DNA from: Natronorubrum tibetense GA33
Lineage (GTDB): Archaea; Halobacteriota; Halobacteria; Halobacteriales; Natrialbaceae
Direction: 5' to 3'
NCBI RefSeq assembly: GCF_000383975.1
Contig: NZ_KB913018.1
Span: 186,001-250,000 of the forward strand
DNA: 64,000 bases
Below, piece after piece: positions 54,691-63,624 of this stretch. Position numbers and translations under genes: made by a program. The notes beneath the pieces are model-generated. The model had not been told where the DNA came from. It saw nothing but the letters and a program-made list of their open reading frames with translations, and ran no database searches. The number at the start of each line of letters is the position of its first letter. The stretch's first letter is position 1.

Positions 54691-55899
54691 CTAAAAGGTC
54701 GGAAGCGGGCCTAACTCATCCATATCGATGTCTTCGTATGCGTCACGAGCGATCACGCGCTTGTGGACCTCGTCGGGACCGTCGACGATGCGGAACTGTC
54801 GCACGTTCTCGTAGAAGTCGGCGATAGGCAGGTCCTTTCCGATGCCGCTCGCCCCACAGAGCTGGAGCGCCGTATTGATCGCGTCTTCCGTGACGTTCGC
54901 AGTGTAGAACTTACACATCGATACCGGTACGCGGGCCTGATTGCCGCGCGAAATTTCGTTGGCGGCGTGGCGAACCATCGTCCGCGCGGCGTGGAGGTTG
55001 GTTTCGGCTTCCGCGATATCGAACCGAACACCTTGCTTGTCCGCGATCGCTTCGCCGAACCCCTCCCGCTCACTCGTGTAGGCCTTCGCGACCTCCAGCG
55101 CTCGAGTGGCCATGCCGGAGTATCGCATGCAGTGGGTGAGTCGGGCCGGACCGAGACGCTTCTGTGCGATTGTGAATCCTTCACCTTCCTCCCCCACCAG
55201 GTTTTCTTCCGGGACGCGGACATCGTCGTAGATGATCTCCGAATGAATATCGGACGTAATATCATCCCCCAAGTGGGGAATGTCCCGCTTTACTTCGAGA
55301 CCGGGCGTGTCTTCGGGTACAATGATGAGTGAACAGCCTTCGTACGGGTGGCTATCCTGGTCCGTTCGCGCGAGCGTGATGAAGAAGTCAGCTTCGCTGC
55401 CGTTCGTGATCCACCACTTGTGGCCGTCAATGACCCACTCGTCGCCGTCTCTCTCTGCTGTCGTCTTGATCATTTTCGGATCTGCACCGCCGCCCTGCCG
55501 CGGCTCGGTCATCGAAAATGCGGATGTGAGTTCGCCCTCCAGGAGCGGCTCCAGCCATCGCTCCTGTTGCTCCTCGGTTCCCGCGAGTTCGAGCGTATGC
55601 ATGTTCCCTTCGTCGGGGGCGTCCACGCGCATCGCCGGCGGAGCGAGCAGGCTCCGGCCCGCCTCCTCGAACAGCGGGAGCACGTCGCGAAACTCGACAC
55701 CCATACCGCCGTGTTCTTCCCCGATCTGTGGGGCGTACAGGTTTCGGTCTCGAGCCTCTTCGCGGAGATCTTCGATCACGTCGTCGGGAACTTTCGTCCC
55801 GCCTTCCAGTTCCCGCTCGCGTGGAATGACCACCTCGTCAACGAAATTACGCGCGCGCTTGGCTAACTTTCTCGCCTGCTCGGAGTCTTGGTACTCCAT
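54691..55899 (-). CDS. Acyl-CoA dehydrogenase (2), ACAD10/11-like
   Basis: 402 residues. FAD-binding FSMTEPRQGGGADPKMIKTT and DGHKWWITNGSEADFFITLA. Distinct C-terminal motifs GPARLTHCMRYSGMATRALE and LCGASGIGKDLPIADFYENV, with FRIVDGPDEVHKRVIAR, are those of the ACAD10/ACAD11 group rather than straight fatty acyl-CoA dehydrogenases. That group includes enzymes that act on 4-phosphohydroxyacyl-CoA after a kinase domain of the aminoglycoside phosphotransferase fold. Such a kinase is encoded nearby at 58369-59424. The motif reading is mine; the substrate is inferred from that pairing. Confidence 0.8.
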   Translation of the reverse strand: MEYQDSEQARKLAKRARNFVDEVVIPRERELEGGTKVPDDVIEDLREEARDRNLYAPQIGEEHGGMGVEFRDVLPLFEEAGRSLLAPPAMRVDAPDEGNMHTLELAGTEEQQERWLEPLLEGELTSAFSMTEPRQGGGADPKMIKTTAERDGDEWVIDGHKWWITNGSEADFFITLARTDQDSHPYEGCSLIIVPEDTPGLEVKRDIPHLGDDITSDIHSEIIYDDVRVPEENLVGEEGEGFTIAQKRLGPARLTHCMRYSGMATRALEVAKAYTSEREGFGEAIADKQGVRFDIAEAETNLHAARTMVRHAANEISRGNQARVPVSMCKFYTANVTEDAINTALQLCGASGIGKDLPIADFYENVRQFRIVDGPDEVHKRVIARDAYEDIDMDELGPLPTF

Positions 55900-56132
55900 A
55901 CTGGTACTCTTGTTAGAACTCGATTTATAATTATTCCCCGCGGATACACGACCCGGGAGACCGCGACCCGTGTCAGCGGCGGATCTTCAGTAAAACTATT
56001 TACTGAAATAGCTCGATATCGACGCACGGTCACTGCACGGTGAGGCGAGGCGTGTCGGGAGCGATGGACTCGCGCCGGCATGGGAACTCGCGATCGTCCT
56101 CGCGCATCGAGCAGCGATCGGAGTATTTGACC

Positions 56133-56864
56133 ATGATGGACGAAATCAGCCTCGACGGACGGACTGCGATCGTAACGGGCGGTGGACGCGGAATCGGACG
56201 CCAGATTGCACTCGAATTCGCTGACCGCGGCGTAGATGTCGTCGTCGCGGCCAGAAGTGAAGACGAGATTACCGACGTTGCGTCGATGATAGACGAACGG
56301 GGCGGCGAAGCCGTCGCGGTGCCGACCGACATTACCGTTACCGACGATGTCGGCACGCTCTTCGAGCGCGCTCGAGAGGCTTACGATCAGGTGGACATCC
56401 TGATCAATAACGCCGGAATCAGCGTCAACGAGACGATCTGGAGTCTCTCGGACGAAGAGTGGCAGAACGTTATCGACGTGAACCTCAGCGGTACCTTCCG
56501 TTGTACCAGAGAGGCGTTGACCGGCGGCATGCTAGAGCGCGACGAGGGCACGATAATCAACATGAGTTCGCTTTCCGGAAAGGTCGGATTCACACAGACG
56601 GGCCCATATACCGCCTCGAAGCACGGAGTTCAGGGACTGACAAATGTCCTGTCGAAAGAGCTCAAGGAGACGGATATCCGCGTGAGTGCCGTCTGTCCCG
56701 GCCAGGTGAAGACCGAACTGACGGACGATATCGTGGCAGTCGATCGGCTCGAGACCGACGATATCACCGATATTGTCCTCTTTCTCGCGACTCGACCACC
56801 GTCCGTCTACATCCCCAAAATCGTCGCCGTGCCGCCGGAGTCGATTCCGCTCGTTCGACACTGA
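56133..56864 (+). CDS. Short-chain dehydrogenase/reductase (2)
   Basis: 243 residues from the ATG at 56133; a further ATG at 56136 is equally possible. An upstream start at 56040 would add an arginine-rich extension that lies in promoter-like DNA. NAD(P) motif IVTGGGRGIGRQIALEF; NNAG in ILINNAGISVNETIWSL; catalytic Ser-Tyr-Lys in NMSSLSGKVGFTQTGPYTASKHG. The tail LATRPPSVYIPKIVAVPPES is typical of FabG-type SDRs. In the cluster it could be the oxoacyl-CoA reductase or a 3-hydroxyacyl-CoA dehydrogenase. Confidence 0.85.
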   Translation: MMDEISLDGRTAIVTGGGRGIGRQIALEFADRGVDVVVAARSEDEITDVASMIDERGGEAVAVPTDITVTDDVGTLFERAREAYDQVDILINNAGISVNETIWSLSDEEWQNVIDVNLSGTFRCTREALTGGMLERDEGTIINMSSLSGKVGFTQTGPYTASKHGVQGLTNVLSKELKETDIRVSAVCPGQVKTELTDDIVAVDRLETDDITDIVLFLATRPPSVYIPKIVAVPPESIPLVRH

Positions 56865-56906
56865 CGGATCAATCCGAGAAATCCCGCTCAACCGCGGGTG
56901 CGGCGA

Positions 56907-58076
56907 TCAGACGACGTCGTTTTTTTCGAGTTCGTCCAGCCGTTCCTCCGAGAGGACTCGCGAGAGGATCTCATCGGTGTGTTCGCCAAATTCGGGGGCC
57001 GGCGTACGCATGTCGTCAATGTCACTCGAGGATTTCGCCGGGAAGCCAACGTACGAGAATTCGCCGTCGCCGATGTCCATTTCCCGGACCATCTCCCGCG
57101 ATCTGAGCTGTGGATGTTCGAACACCTCGTCGAACTCGTTGATCGGTGCGAACATCGTCTCGTCGGATAGGTACTCCTCCCATTCGTCACGGGTGCGCTT
57201 TTCGAACTCGGACTGGAGCTCCTCACGAGCGTACTCGGCGTCGTCCCCGGTCGCGAACTGGTACTCCGTCAGGTCCTCGCGGCCGAGTTCTTCGAGGAAC
57301 TGGTCCCAGAACTTCTCTTCGCGGGGGGCGATGGTTACGTACTTCCCGTCTTTTGTCTCGTAAACGTTGTAACAGGGTGCCTCCATCGCCGCGGGCGAGC
57401 GTTCTTCTTCCGGTAACTCGTCGCTCATGAACGCGCGCCAGCTCTGGCCGGTCGACAGCGACGCAACGACATCTGTCATCGAGACATCAAGATACTGACC
57501 GCCGTTTCCGGCCTCGCGGTCGAGAAGTGCGGACGTGATCATGAATGCGCTGAACATCCCGCCGACTTTGTCCCCGATCTGATATGCTGGAACGGCCGGG
57601 AACGTCCCGTCTTTCGAGACGGTATCGTTCATCAGTCCCGCGACCCCGACGTAATTGATGTCATGGCCGACGCGGTCGCTGTAGGGACCGTCCTGTCCGT
57701 AGCCGGAGAGCGAACAGTAGACGATATCCTTGTTGACCTCGCGAACGTCGTCGTATCCGATGCCGAGGCGATCGACGACGCCCGGCCGGAACTGTTCGAA
57801 GACGACGTCCGCGTCGGCGGCCAGTTCGAGAAACGCCTCGCGACCCGCCTCGCTTTTCAGGTCCAGCGTTACGCTCTTTTTGTTCCGGTTGACGGAGTGG
57901 AAGAGCGCACCCGAGTCCGTCGACTCGACCTCCGGTTCGAGCCAGCGGGCGTAGTCTCCCCTCGTCGGCTCCTCGATCTTGACGACTTCGGCGCCCATGT
58001 CTGCTAGCAGCATTGTCCCGTACGGACCCGGCAACAGCCACGTCAGATCGAGAACGGTGTAGTCCTCGAGGTTCAT
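56907..58076 (-). CDS. Family III CoA-transferase (CaiB/BaiF)
   Basis: 389 residues from the ATG at 58076 (MNLEDYTVLDLTWLLPGPYG); the extension to 58205 is basic and in promoter-like sequence. The motif LADMGAEVVKIEEPTRGDYA, the catalytic Asp in DRVGHDINYVGVAGLMND, and the C-terminal FAPINEFDEVFEHPQLRSRE are family hallmarks. These enzymes move CoA from an acyl-CoA donor to a free acid without ATP. It would provide an alternative to the ligases for activating the substrate. It is convergent with the SDR gene and divergent from the kinase gene. Confidence 0.87.
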   Translation of the reverse strand: MNLEDYTVLDLTWLLPGPYGTMLLADMGAEVVKIEEPTRGDYARWLEPEVESTDSGALFHSVNRNKKSVTLDLKSEAGREAFLELAADADVVFEQFRPGVVDRLGIGYDDVREVNKDIVYCSLSGYGQDGPYSDRVGHDINYVGVAGLMNDTVSKDGTFPAVPAYQIGDKVGGMFSAFMITSALLDREAGNGGQYLDVSMTDVVASLSTGQSWRAFMSDELPEEERSPAAMEAPCYNVYETKDGKYVTIAPREEKFWDQFLEELGREDLTEYQFATGDDAEYAREELQSEFEKRTRDEWEEYLSDETMFAPINEFDEVFEHPQLRSREMVREMDIGDGEFSYVGFPAKSSSDIDDMRTPAPEFGEHTDEILSRVLSEERLDELEKNDVV

Positions 58077-58368
58077 GATCGCGTCCCTCCGGTCACCGTC
58101 CGCATTCGTCGACCGTTTCTCCCGTTTCCGTGGTCCGCCTCGGACGGGAATGCCGTCGTTCGATCGGCTACCATGTGTGGTGCTGGCATACTCTTCGAGT
58201 ATCACGTATTCCCTTATTAAGCATTTGGAGACGACCGCTCGCGTCGGCAGGAGCGGCGGCGATGACCGTGCTCCTGAGACTGCCAGCGATTCAGCATCGT
58301 GAGAGTAGTGACCGTAAGCACAATGTGAAGATTAAACTACTACGACAACGAGTATCAAGCAGAGGACG

Positions 58369-59424
58369 ATGGCCGAAAACAAAACCTATCTTGACCGGCT
58401 TGTCGACAAATCCGCGTTGAAAGAGTATCTAGAGCGGGAGCTCGGCGACGCCAGAGCAGTCACCGTCCAGTACCACGACGAGGGTCACTCGAACGAGACA
58501 CTGTTCATTGAGTGGGGCGAGCAGAATCTCGTCATGCGACGGCCGCCGGCCGGGGAGACGGCGGACACAGCCCACGATGTTCTCCGGGAGTACCGCGTCA
58601 TCTCTTCGCTCGAGGATACGGGCGTTCCGGTCCCGAATCCAATACTGGCCTGCGACGATACGTCGGTGATCGGCGGCAAGTTCTACCTGATGGAACGTCT
58701 CGAAGGCGATGTCATCCGCGATCACGAGCCCGATCGGTTCGCGACGGCCGGGCAGCGTCGTCAGGTCGGAGAAACACTCATCGACACGCTCGCGGAGATT
58801 CACACGATCGACTACGAAGCGGTCGGGCTGTCGGATCTCGGTCGTCCGGAGGGGTACACGGAACGACAGGTCGAACGCTGGGGGAAGCAGTTCGACTGGG
58901 CATACGAGACGACAGCGGACGAACGGGATGTACCCCACATCGACGAAATCGCTGAGTGGCTCGAGGCGAACATTCCCGAGGAGTACGAGCACACGCTCGT
59001 ACACGGCGACTTCAAACTCGACAACGTGATGTACGCCCCCGGGACCCCGCCGAAGATCAACGCCGTGCTGGACTGGGAGATGGGAACCCTTGGCGATCCG
59101 TCGGCTGATATCGGCTGGATGCTCTGTTACTGGGACACCGATCCCCTCATCGACGAACTGATGCCAACGTTCCTCGACCAACCAGGATACCCGAGCAAGG
59201 AGGAACTCGTCGAACGGTACGAGGAGCAGTCAGGACTCGAGTTCACGAACCGCCGGTTCTACGTCGCGCTAGGTCTGTACATGCTCATCGCGGTCTGTGA
59301 GATGTTCTACGCGCGGTATCTCAACGGGAACAGCAACGACGACCTCTACCCGAAGATGGGATCCGTCGTACCGGAGATCAGCCAGCGAGCAAAGGAAGTT
59401 ATCGACGGCGAACGCGACATCTGA
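58369..59424 (+). CDS. Aminoglycoside-phosphotransferase-like kinase, ACAD-associated
   Basis: 351 residues. APH-fold kinase with catalytic loop LVHGDFKLDNVMYAPGTPPK (Asp, Asn) and metal-binding INAVLDWEMGTLGDPSADIG. This version, with 'VLDWEMGTLGDP', is the one fused to acyl-CoA dehydrogenases in ACAD10/11 and found beside them in bacterial levulinate (lva) operons, where the kinase phosphorylates a 4-hydroxyacyl-CoA. It sits in this window with acyl-CoA dehydrogenase (2) on the other strand, 2.5 kb away, and precedes the HADH/ECH fusion in the same direction. Function is inferred from those relations. Confidence 0.82.
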   Translation: MAENKTYLDRLVDKSALKEYLERELGDARAVTVQYHDEGHSNETLFIEWGEQNLVMRRPPAGETADTAHDVLREYRVISSLEDTGVPVPNPILACDDTSVIGGKFYLMERLEGDVIRDHEPDRFATAGQRRQVGETLIDTLAEIHTIDYEAVGLSDLGRPEGYTERQVERWGKQFDWAYETTADERDVPHIDEIAEWLEANIPEEYEHTLVHGDFKLDNVMYAPGTPPKINAVLDWEMGTLGDPSADIGWMLCYWDTDPLIDELMPTFLDQPGYPSKEELVERYEEQSGLEFTNRRFYVALGLYMLIAVCEMFYARYLNGNSNDDLYPKMGSVVPEISQRAKEVIDGERDI

Positions 59425-59697
59425 ACTCGCACCCGAAACTGGGAACCGGCCCGTTGGCGATCATGGCTGCGTCGTCGACAAAGCGGGCAGACGTTGTACA
59501 CCATCTCCGCGTACTGCTGGACGGTCCGTCAATCGTCCGCGTCACGAGAGTCGACCGAAGTCTCTGTCAATCCTTCAGCAGTGTGATCGCCTCGGTGAGA
59601 CAGTCGCTCCGTGCTGGCTTCCAGAGCGGAGGAGTGTAAACCACAGTCGGGGAAAGCTATAACACATGTCATGGTAAGTATCTACACGAAGTCAACA

Positions 59698-61671
59698 ATG
59701 AGCGATCCACTAGCCGACCGTGTAGACGCTGTTACTGTCGTCGGTGCCGGAACGATGGGCCATGGAATCGCCCAGACGTTCGCGACGGCCGGATACGACG
59801 TCACTATCTTGGACATCGACAACGACGTGCTGGCAACGGCGCTCGAAAAGATCAATGAGAGCCTGACGAAACTCGGCGAGAACCCCGACACCATCCTCAA
59901 TCGGATCGAGACGACCACGTCTGACGAGGAGGCCTACGGGGACGCTGACCTCGTCGTCGAGGCGGTTCCCGAGGACATCGAGCTGAAAGAGAACATCTTC
60001 GGTACTATCGACGAACTCGCACCGGATCGAGCGATCCTGGCGACCAACACCAGTACGCTCCCGATCACCGAAATCGCGTCCGCGACGGATCGGCCGGGCG
60101 ATGTCGTCGGGATGCACTTCTCGAATCCGGTTCAGCTGATGGAAATTGTCGAGGTCATCCGCGGCGAGGAGACGCGCGATGACGTGTTCGAAGCGGCCCA
60201 AGAGATCAGCGAAGAGATTGGAAAAATACCGGTCCTCGTCGAGAAGGATATTCCCGGCTTCCTCATCAACCGGATCAATCTCCGCTTCTGGCTTGAGGGC
60301 GTACGACAGGTCGAATGGGGGATTCAGGACGAGAAAACTATAGACGCAGCACTCCGCCGAATCGGTCTCCCGATGGGGCCGTTCGAGGTACTCGACTTCA
60401 GCGGTATCGATGTCGCCACGATGGCCGCCCGATCGATGCGCGACCGGGGAGTCGACCTGCACGTGCCCGACCTCCTCGAGGAGAAGACCGAGGCCGAAGA
60501 TCACGGGATGAAAACCGGTGCGGGCTTCTACACCTATCCGAAACCGGGAGAGTACTCGCGCGTTGATATCCCGCGCGAACGGCGGTACGACTTCGATCCG
60601 AAGGATCTCCTCGCGCCCGCCGTCAACGAGGCAGCGTGGCTGCTGGCCAACGACGTGACTACGAAGGCGGAGATAGACAAGGCGATGCAGATCGGGATGA
60701 ACTGGCCGCGGGGTCTCCTCGAAATGGCCGACGAGTACGGTATCGATCGACTCGTCGACCGACTTGAGACGCTGCGCGAGCGGTCCGGCTGGGAGGAGTA
60801 CGAACCTCATCCCCGTCTCCGGGAAATGGTCTCGAACGACGAACTCGGACGGAAGACGGGAACCGGGTTCTACGAGTGGAGCTACGAGCAGATGGAGTTC
60901 AACACGGTCCAATACGAGCGACGCGAGTATATCGCCTGGATCACGCTCAATAGACCCGAGCAGCTCAACGCCTTGGACGAACCGAGCTGGGAGGGACTGA
61001 ACGACGCGCTCGAGTGTGCAGCAGCGGACGACAAGGTCCGCGCGACGATCCTTCGAGGATCGGGACGCGCATTCTGCGCCGGCGACGATATCGCGGAGAT
61101 CCAGAGCTGGGAGTCGACCGAGGACGCCGCGGAGATGGTCGAGGAGATTCTCGGTCCGACCGTCCAGACGCTTCGGGACCACCCGAAACCGGTGATCGCC
61201 GCGGTCGACGGCGTCGCGAACGGGGGCGGTTGTGAACTCGTGCTCCTGAGTGATCTCGCAGTCGCCTCCGCGGACAGCGATTTCGCCCTGCCCGAGGCGA
61301 AGATCGGTGCGCTTCCGCCGATCGGACTCACATACGGTCGGATGAGCCTCGGCAAGAAATCGATCATGGAACTCGCGATGACGGGTGAGCAGCTGACCGC
61401 TACCGAAGCTGAATCGATGGGGATCGTCAACTACGCTGTCGATGATGGACAAGTCGAGGACATCGCCCGCGAACTCGCCCGTTCGACGTCGGCGTCGGGC
61501 CCGAAGTCGGTCGCGGAGATGAAAGACCTGTGGTCGAACATGGAGGACGACCTGCTCGAAGGGTGGTTCGGCGACGCCATGGACCGTCTCGTCGAGCGGA
61601 CTCAGTCCGAGGAGGCTGAAGAGGGGCTCGCGGCGTTCCTTGAGAAGCGTAATCCGGACTGGCAGCGATAG
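59698..61671 (+). CDS. 3-hydroxyacyl-CoA dehydrogenase/enoyl-CoA hydratase fusion
   Basis: 657 residues from the ATG at 59698; a start at 59611 would add a basic extension over the promoter. Residues about 10-190: NAD domain (TVVGAGTMGHGIAQTFATAG; DLVVEAVPEDIELKENIFGT). About 190-400: two 3HCDH C-terminal domains (GFLINRINLRFWLEGVRQVE). About 400-657: crotonase domain with GRAFCAGDDIAEI and DGVANGGGCELVLLSDLAVA, carrying the oxyanion hole and the Glu (GGCELVL). It does hydration and oxidation steps of beta-oxidation. Follows the kinase gene with 273 bp between. A TATA-like GCTATAAC lies at about 59656. Confidence 0.9.
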   Translation: MSDPLADRVDAVTVVGAGTMGHGIAQTFATAGYDVTILDIDNDVLATALEKINESLTKLGENPDTILNRIETTTSDEEAYGDADLVVEAVPEDIELKENIFGTIDELAPDRAILATNTSTLPITEIASATDRPGDVVGMHFSNPVQLMEIVEVIRGEETRDDVFEAAQEISEEIGKIPVLVEKDIPGFLINRINLRFWLEGVRQVEWGIQDEKTIDAALRRIGLPMGPFEVLDFSGIDVATMAARSMRDRGVDLHVPDLLEEKTEAEDHGMKTGAGFYTYPKPGEYSRVDIPRERRYDFDPKDLLAPAVNEAAWLLANDVTTKAEIDKAMQIGMNWPRGLLEMADEYGIDRLVDRLETLRERSGWEEYEPHPRLREMVSNDELGRKTGTGFYEWSYEQMEFNTVQYERREYIAWITLNRPEQLNALDEPSWEGLNDALECAAADDKVRATILRGSGRAFCAGDDIAEIQSWESTEDAAEMVEEILGPTVQTLRDHPKPVIAAVDGVANGGGCELVLLSDLAVASADSDFALPEAKIGALPPIGLTYGRMSLGKKSIMELAMTGEQLTATEAESMGIVNYAVDDGQVEDIARELARSTSASGPKSVAEMKDLWSNMEDDLLEGWFGDAMDRLVERTQSEEAEEGLAAFLEKRNPDWQR

Positions 61672-61822
61672 AACACCGAGATCAACCGTCTTGCTACGCG
61701 ACGACGGTCGACTCTCCCCGGGAACCGGTTATTCTCCATCGAACCCGTGGTCACAGTTCTTCGAAACGCTGCTAGCGTTCGGTTGCCGATCGTTATCGAG
61801 AGATGCGGGACCGATCCCGAAC

Positions 61823-62824
61823 TCACGCTGAGTCATCGATACGTCCGAGAGCGTCGATGAGTGATTCAATCTCGGCCACGGACGCGTCCATCGAGGGCAT
61901 CGCGATGATGACGTCAGCACCGTCGCGAGCGTACCGCTGGAGCTGCTCCCGGACATCTGATTCGGTTCCGGAAACGGTTAGTTCATCGACCATCCGGCCG
62001 GAGATCGCGTCGACTGCCGCCCCGCGGTCTCCGTCTCGGAACAGGGCGTGGGCCCTGTCCGGCGCATCCCCGAAGCCGTAGTCGTTGACCTGTTCGTTGT
62101 ATCCCATCGCCATTTCCTGTGCGAGGAGGTAACGGACGCGTCGCTCAGCGCGATCTGGATCGTCGTCGACGGCGATGGGAACCCACGGAGCGACGGTCAG
62201 TTCGCCCGGATCCCGGCCGGCGTCTCTCGCGCTTTCTCGGACGTCAGTGACGTGACTCGAAAACGAGGGCTGCGGAATGAACGCTGGCAGCCAGCCGTCT
62301 GCGTACTCTCCGGTCAGCGCGCGGTTCGCGTCGCTTATCGCGGCGTTGAATACCGGGACCTCGTCGGTCGTCTCGAGCGCCATGGAGTACGGGCCGATAT
62401 CGAACACCTCCCCGTCGTACTCGACCGTCCCACCGGCCGTCGTTTGCCGGACGATTTCGATCGTTTCGCGCAGCCGTCGGAGCGGCCGGTCGAAGGCCAT
62501 CCCGTGCCACCGTTCGACGAGCGGTGGCGAACTCACACCGACTCCGAGCAGCGCCCGCCCGCTCGAGAGCTGCTGCAGGGTCGCCGCGCTCATCCCGAGC
62601 AACGTGGGGCTCCGGGAATAGACGCTGGCCACGCCGGTCCCGATCCGAACGTCCGTCGTGCACTGGGCGACCGCGGCGAGCGTGGCTACCCCGTTGCTGC
62701 CGGATGCTTCCTGTTTCCACACCGAATGGAGGCCCGTCTCGTCAGCTCGCCTGGCGAATTCCAGCGTTTGCTCAAGCGATACGTGCGAGAACTCGTCGGG
62801 AAGGACGAATCCGAGTTTGGTCAT
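61823..62824 (-). CDS. LLM-class flavin-dependent oxidoreductase
   Basis: 333 residues, luciferase-like monooxygenase barrel (TLEFARRADETGLHSVWKQE; TTDVRIGTGVASVYSRSPTL; SSGRALLGVGVSSPPLVERW). Archaeal members use F420 or FMN; the RRLRETIEIVRQTTAGGTVE and GTESDVREQLQRYARDGADV motifs fit the F420/methylene-H4MPT reductase-like group. The role in this cluster is not obvious: it may oxidise a side product or be independent. Confidence 0.82.
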   Translation of the reverse strand: MTKLGFVLPDEFSHVSLEQTLEFARRADETGLHSVWKQEASGSNGVATLAAVAQCTTDVRIGTGVASVYSRSPTLLGMSAATLQQLSSGRALLGVGVSSPPLVERWHGMAFDRPLRRLRETIEIVRQTTAGGTVEYDGEVFDIGPYSMALETTDEVPVFNAAISDANRALTGEYADGWLPAFIPQPSFSSHVTDVRESARDAGRDPGELTVAPWVPIAVDDDPDRAERRVRYLLAQEMAMGYNEQVNDYGFGDAPDRAHALFRDGDRGAAVDAISGRMVDELTVSGTESDVREQLQRYARDGADVIIAMPSMDASVAEIESLIDALGRIDDSA

Positions 62825-63189
62825 CGTTCGTCAATTCGGCGGCGATGGCTTCAACCTTCGCGTCACATCTCAGCTCACGAGGGTGACGAGTTAACCAATT
62901 TCCAGCATCGGCCCCCTCTCGAGTGTTCATGTATCGCGTAACTTCCGCTTGCGGTCCTCTCGGTTACCCTTTCACTCTGAAAGTTGTGTTCCGATATGGT
63001 GATCTGGATCACCCTGGTTCCGTCACGTTACAACAGCGGTATCTAACCGTCTAGTTCGATCACGATCGACGAATACCGTCTCATTCCGACCACCAACAGG
63101 CTACATTGTGACTTACCCCACATATGGGTCAGCAGCGTCCTACGAACCCAACTATTCGGTGGCCGATACCCGCGCTGATCACACGTATT
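62825..63189. other. Intergenic region
   Basis: No intact gene. The last part runs into the broken synthetase that follows. Confidence 0.45.
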
Positions 63190-63575
63190 GGATTCAGTAC
63201 ACGATTGGAAGGTACACCGAAAGGCGTCGAGGTACGACACGCCGGCATCGTTACGCTGTATCCGTTGTTCGTCTGGGCTGCAGACCAGCGGCCGATGGAC
63301 GAGTACTTCGGAGACGCTCCGTCGGCGTGGTCGCACGGTTTGTTCGATTGTACCGCATTCCCGCTTCATCTGGGTATGGGACAACGGCGTATTGAAGGAA
63401 ACTCACTCCGAGCGCGGTTGTCAACGTCCTCGAAACACACGAGGTCACGAACTTCTTTACGCCGCTAACGCTCCTCCGACAGCTCATTAACCCGTCTATC
63501 GATTTCGAAACTATCGACCACGAGCTCCGAGTCGTAGTAACTGGCGGTGAACCGCTCGATCCGTGGAGGCAGTAA
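63190..63575 (+). pseudogene. AMP-forming acyl-CoA synthetase, internal fragment
   Basis: The fragment starts near the phosphate-binding loop (STRLEGTPKGVEVRHAGIVT, the loop being decayed from SGTTGTPKGV). It continues LYPLFVWAADQRPMDEYFGD, PSAWSHGLFDCTAFPLHLGM and, after a frameshift near 63395, LTPSAVVNVLETHEVTNFFT, PLTLLRQLINPSIDFETIDH, RVVVTGGEPLDPW-stop. Both the N-terminal and the C-terminal lid parts are missing. It is a third, dead synthetase in the region, a remnant of an older gene set or of deletion. Confidence 0.72.
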
Positions 63576-63624
63576 TCACCGTCAATTTAACGATGCAATC
63601 TGTATTACATGCTGCGAGGATAAG

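Noticed and set aside
54372-54827. Plus-strand frame opposite UspA
   Set aside because: Arg-rich shadow of the UspA and acyl-CoA dehydrogenase genes.
59710-61452. A 580-codon open frame on the minus strand opposite the HADH/ECH fusion
   Set aside because: The plus strand encodes full NAD and crotonase motifs; the minus product is Arg/His-rich without any family pattern and is a codon-bias shadow.
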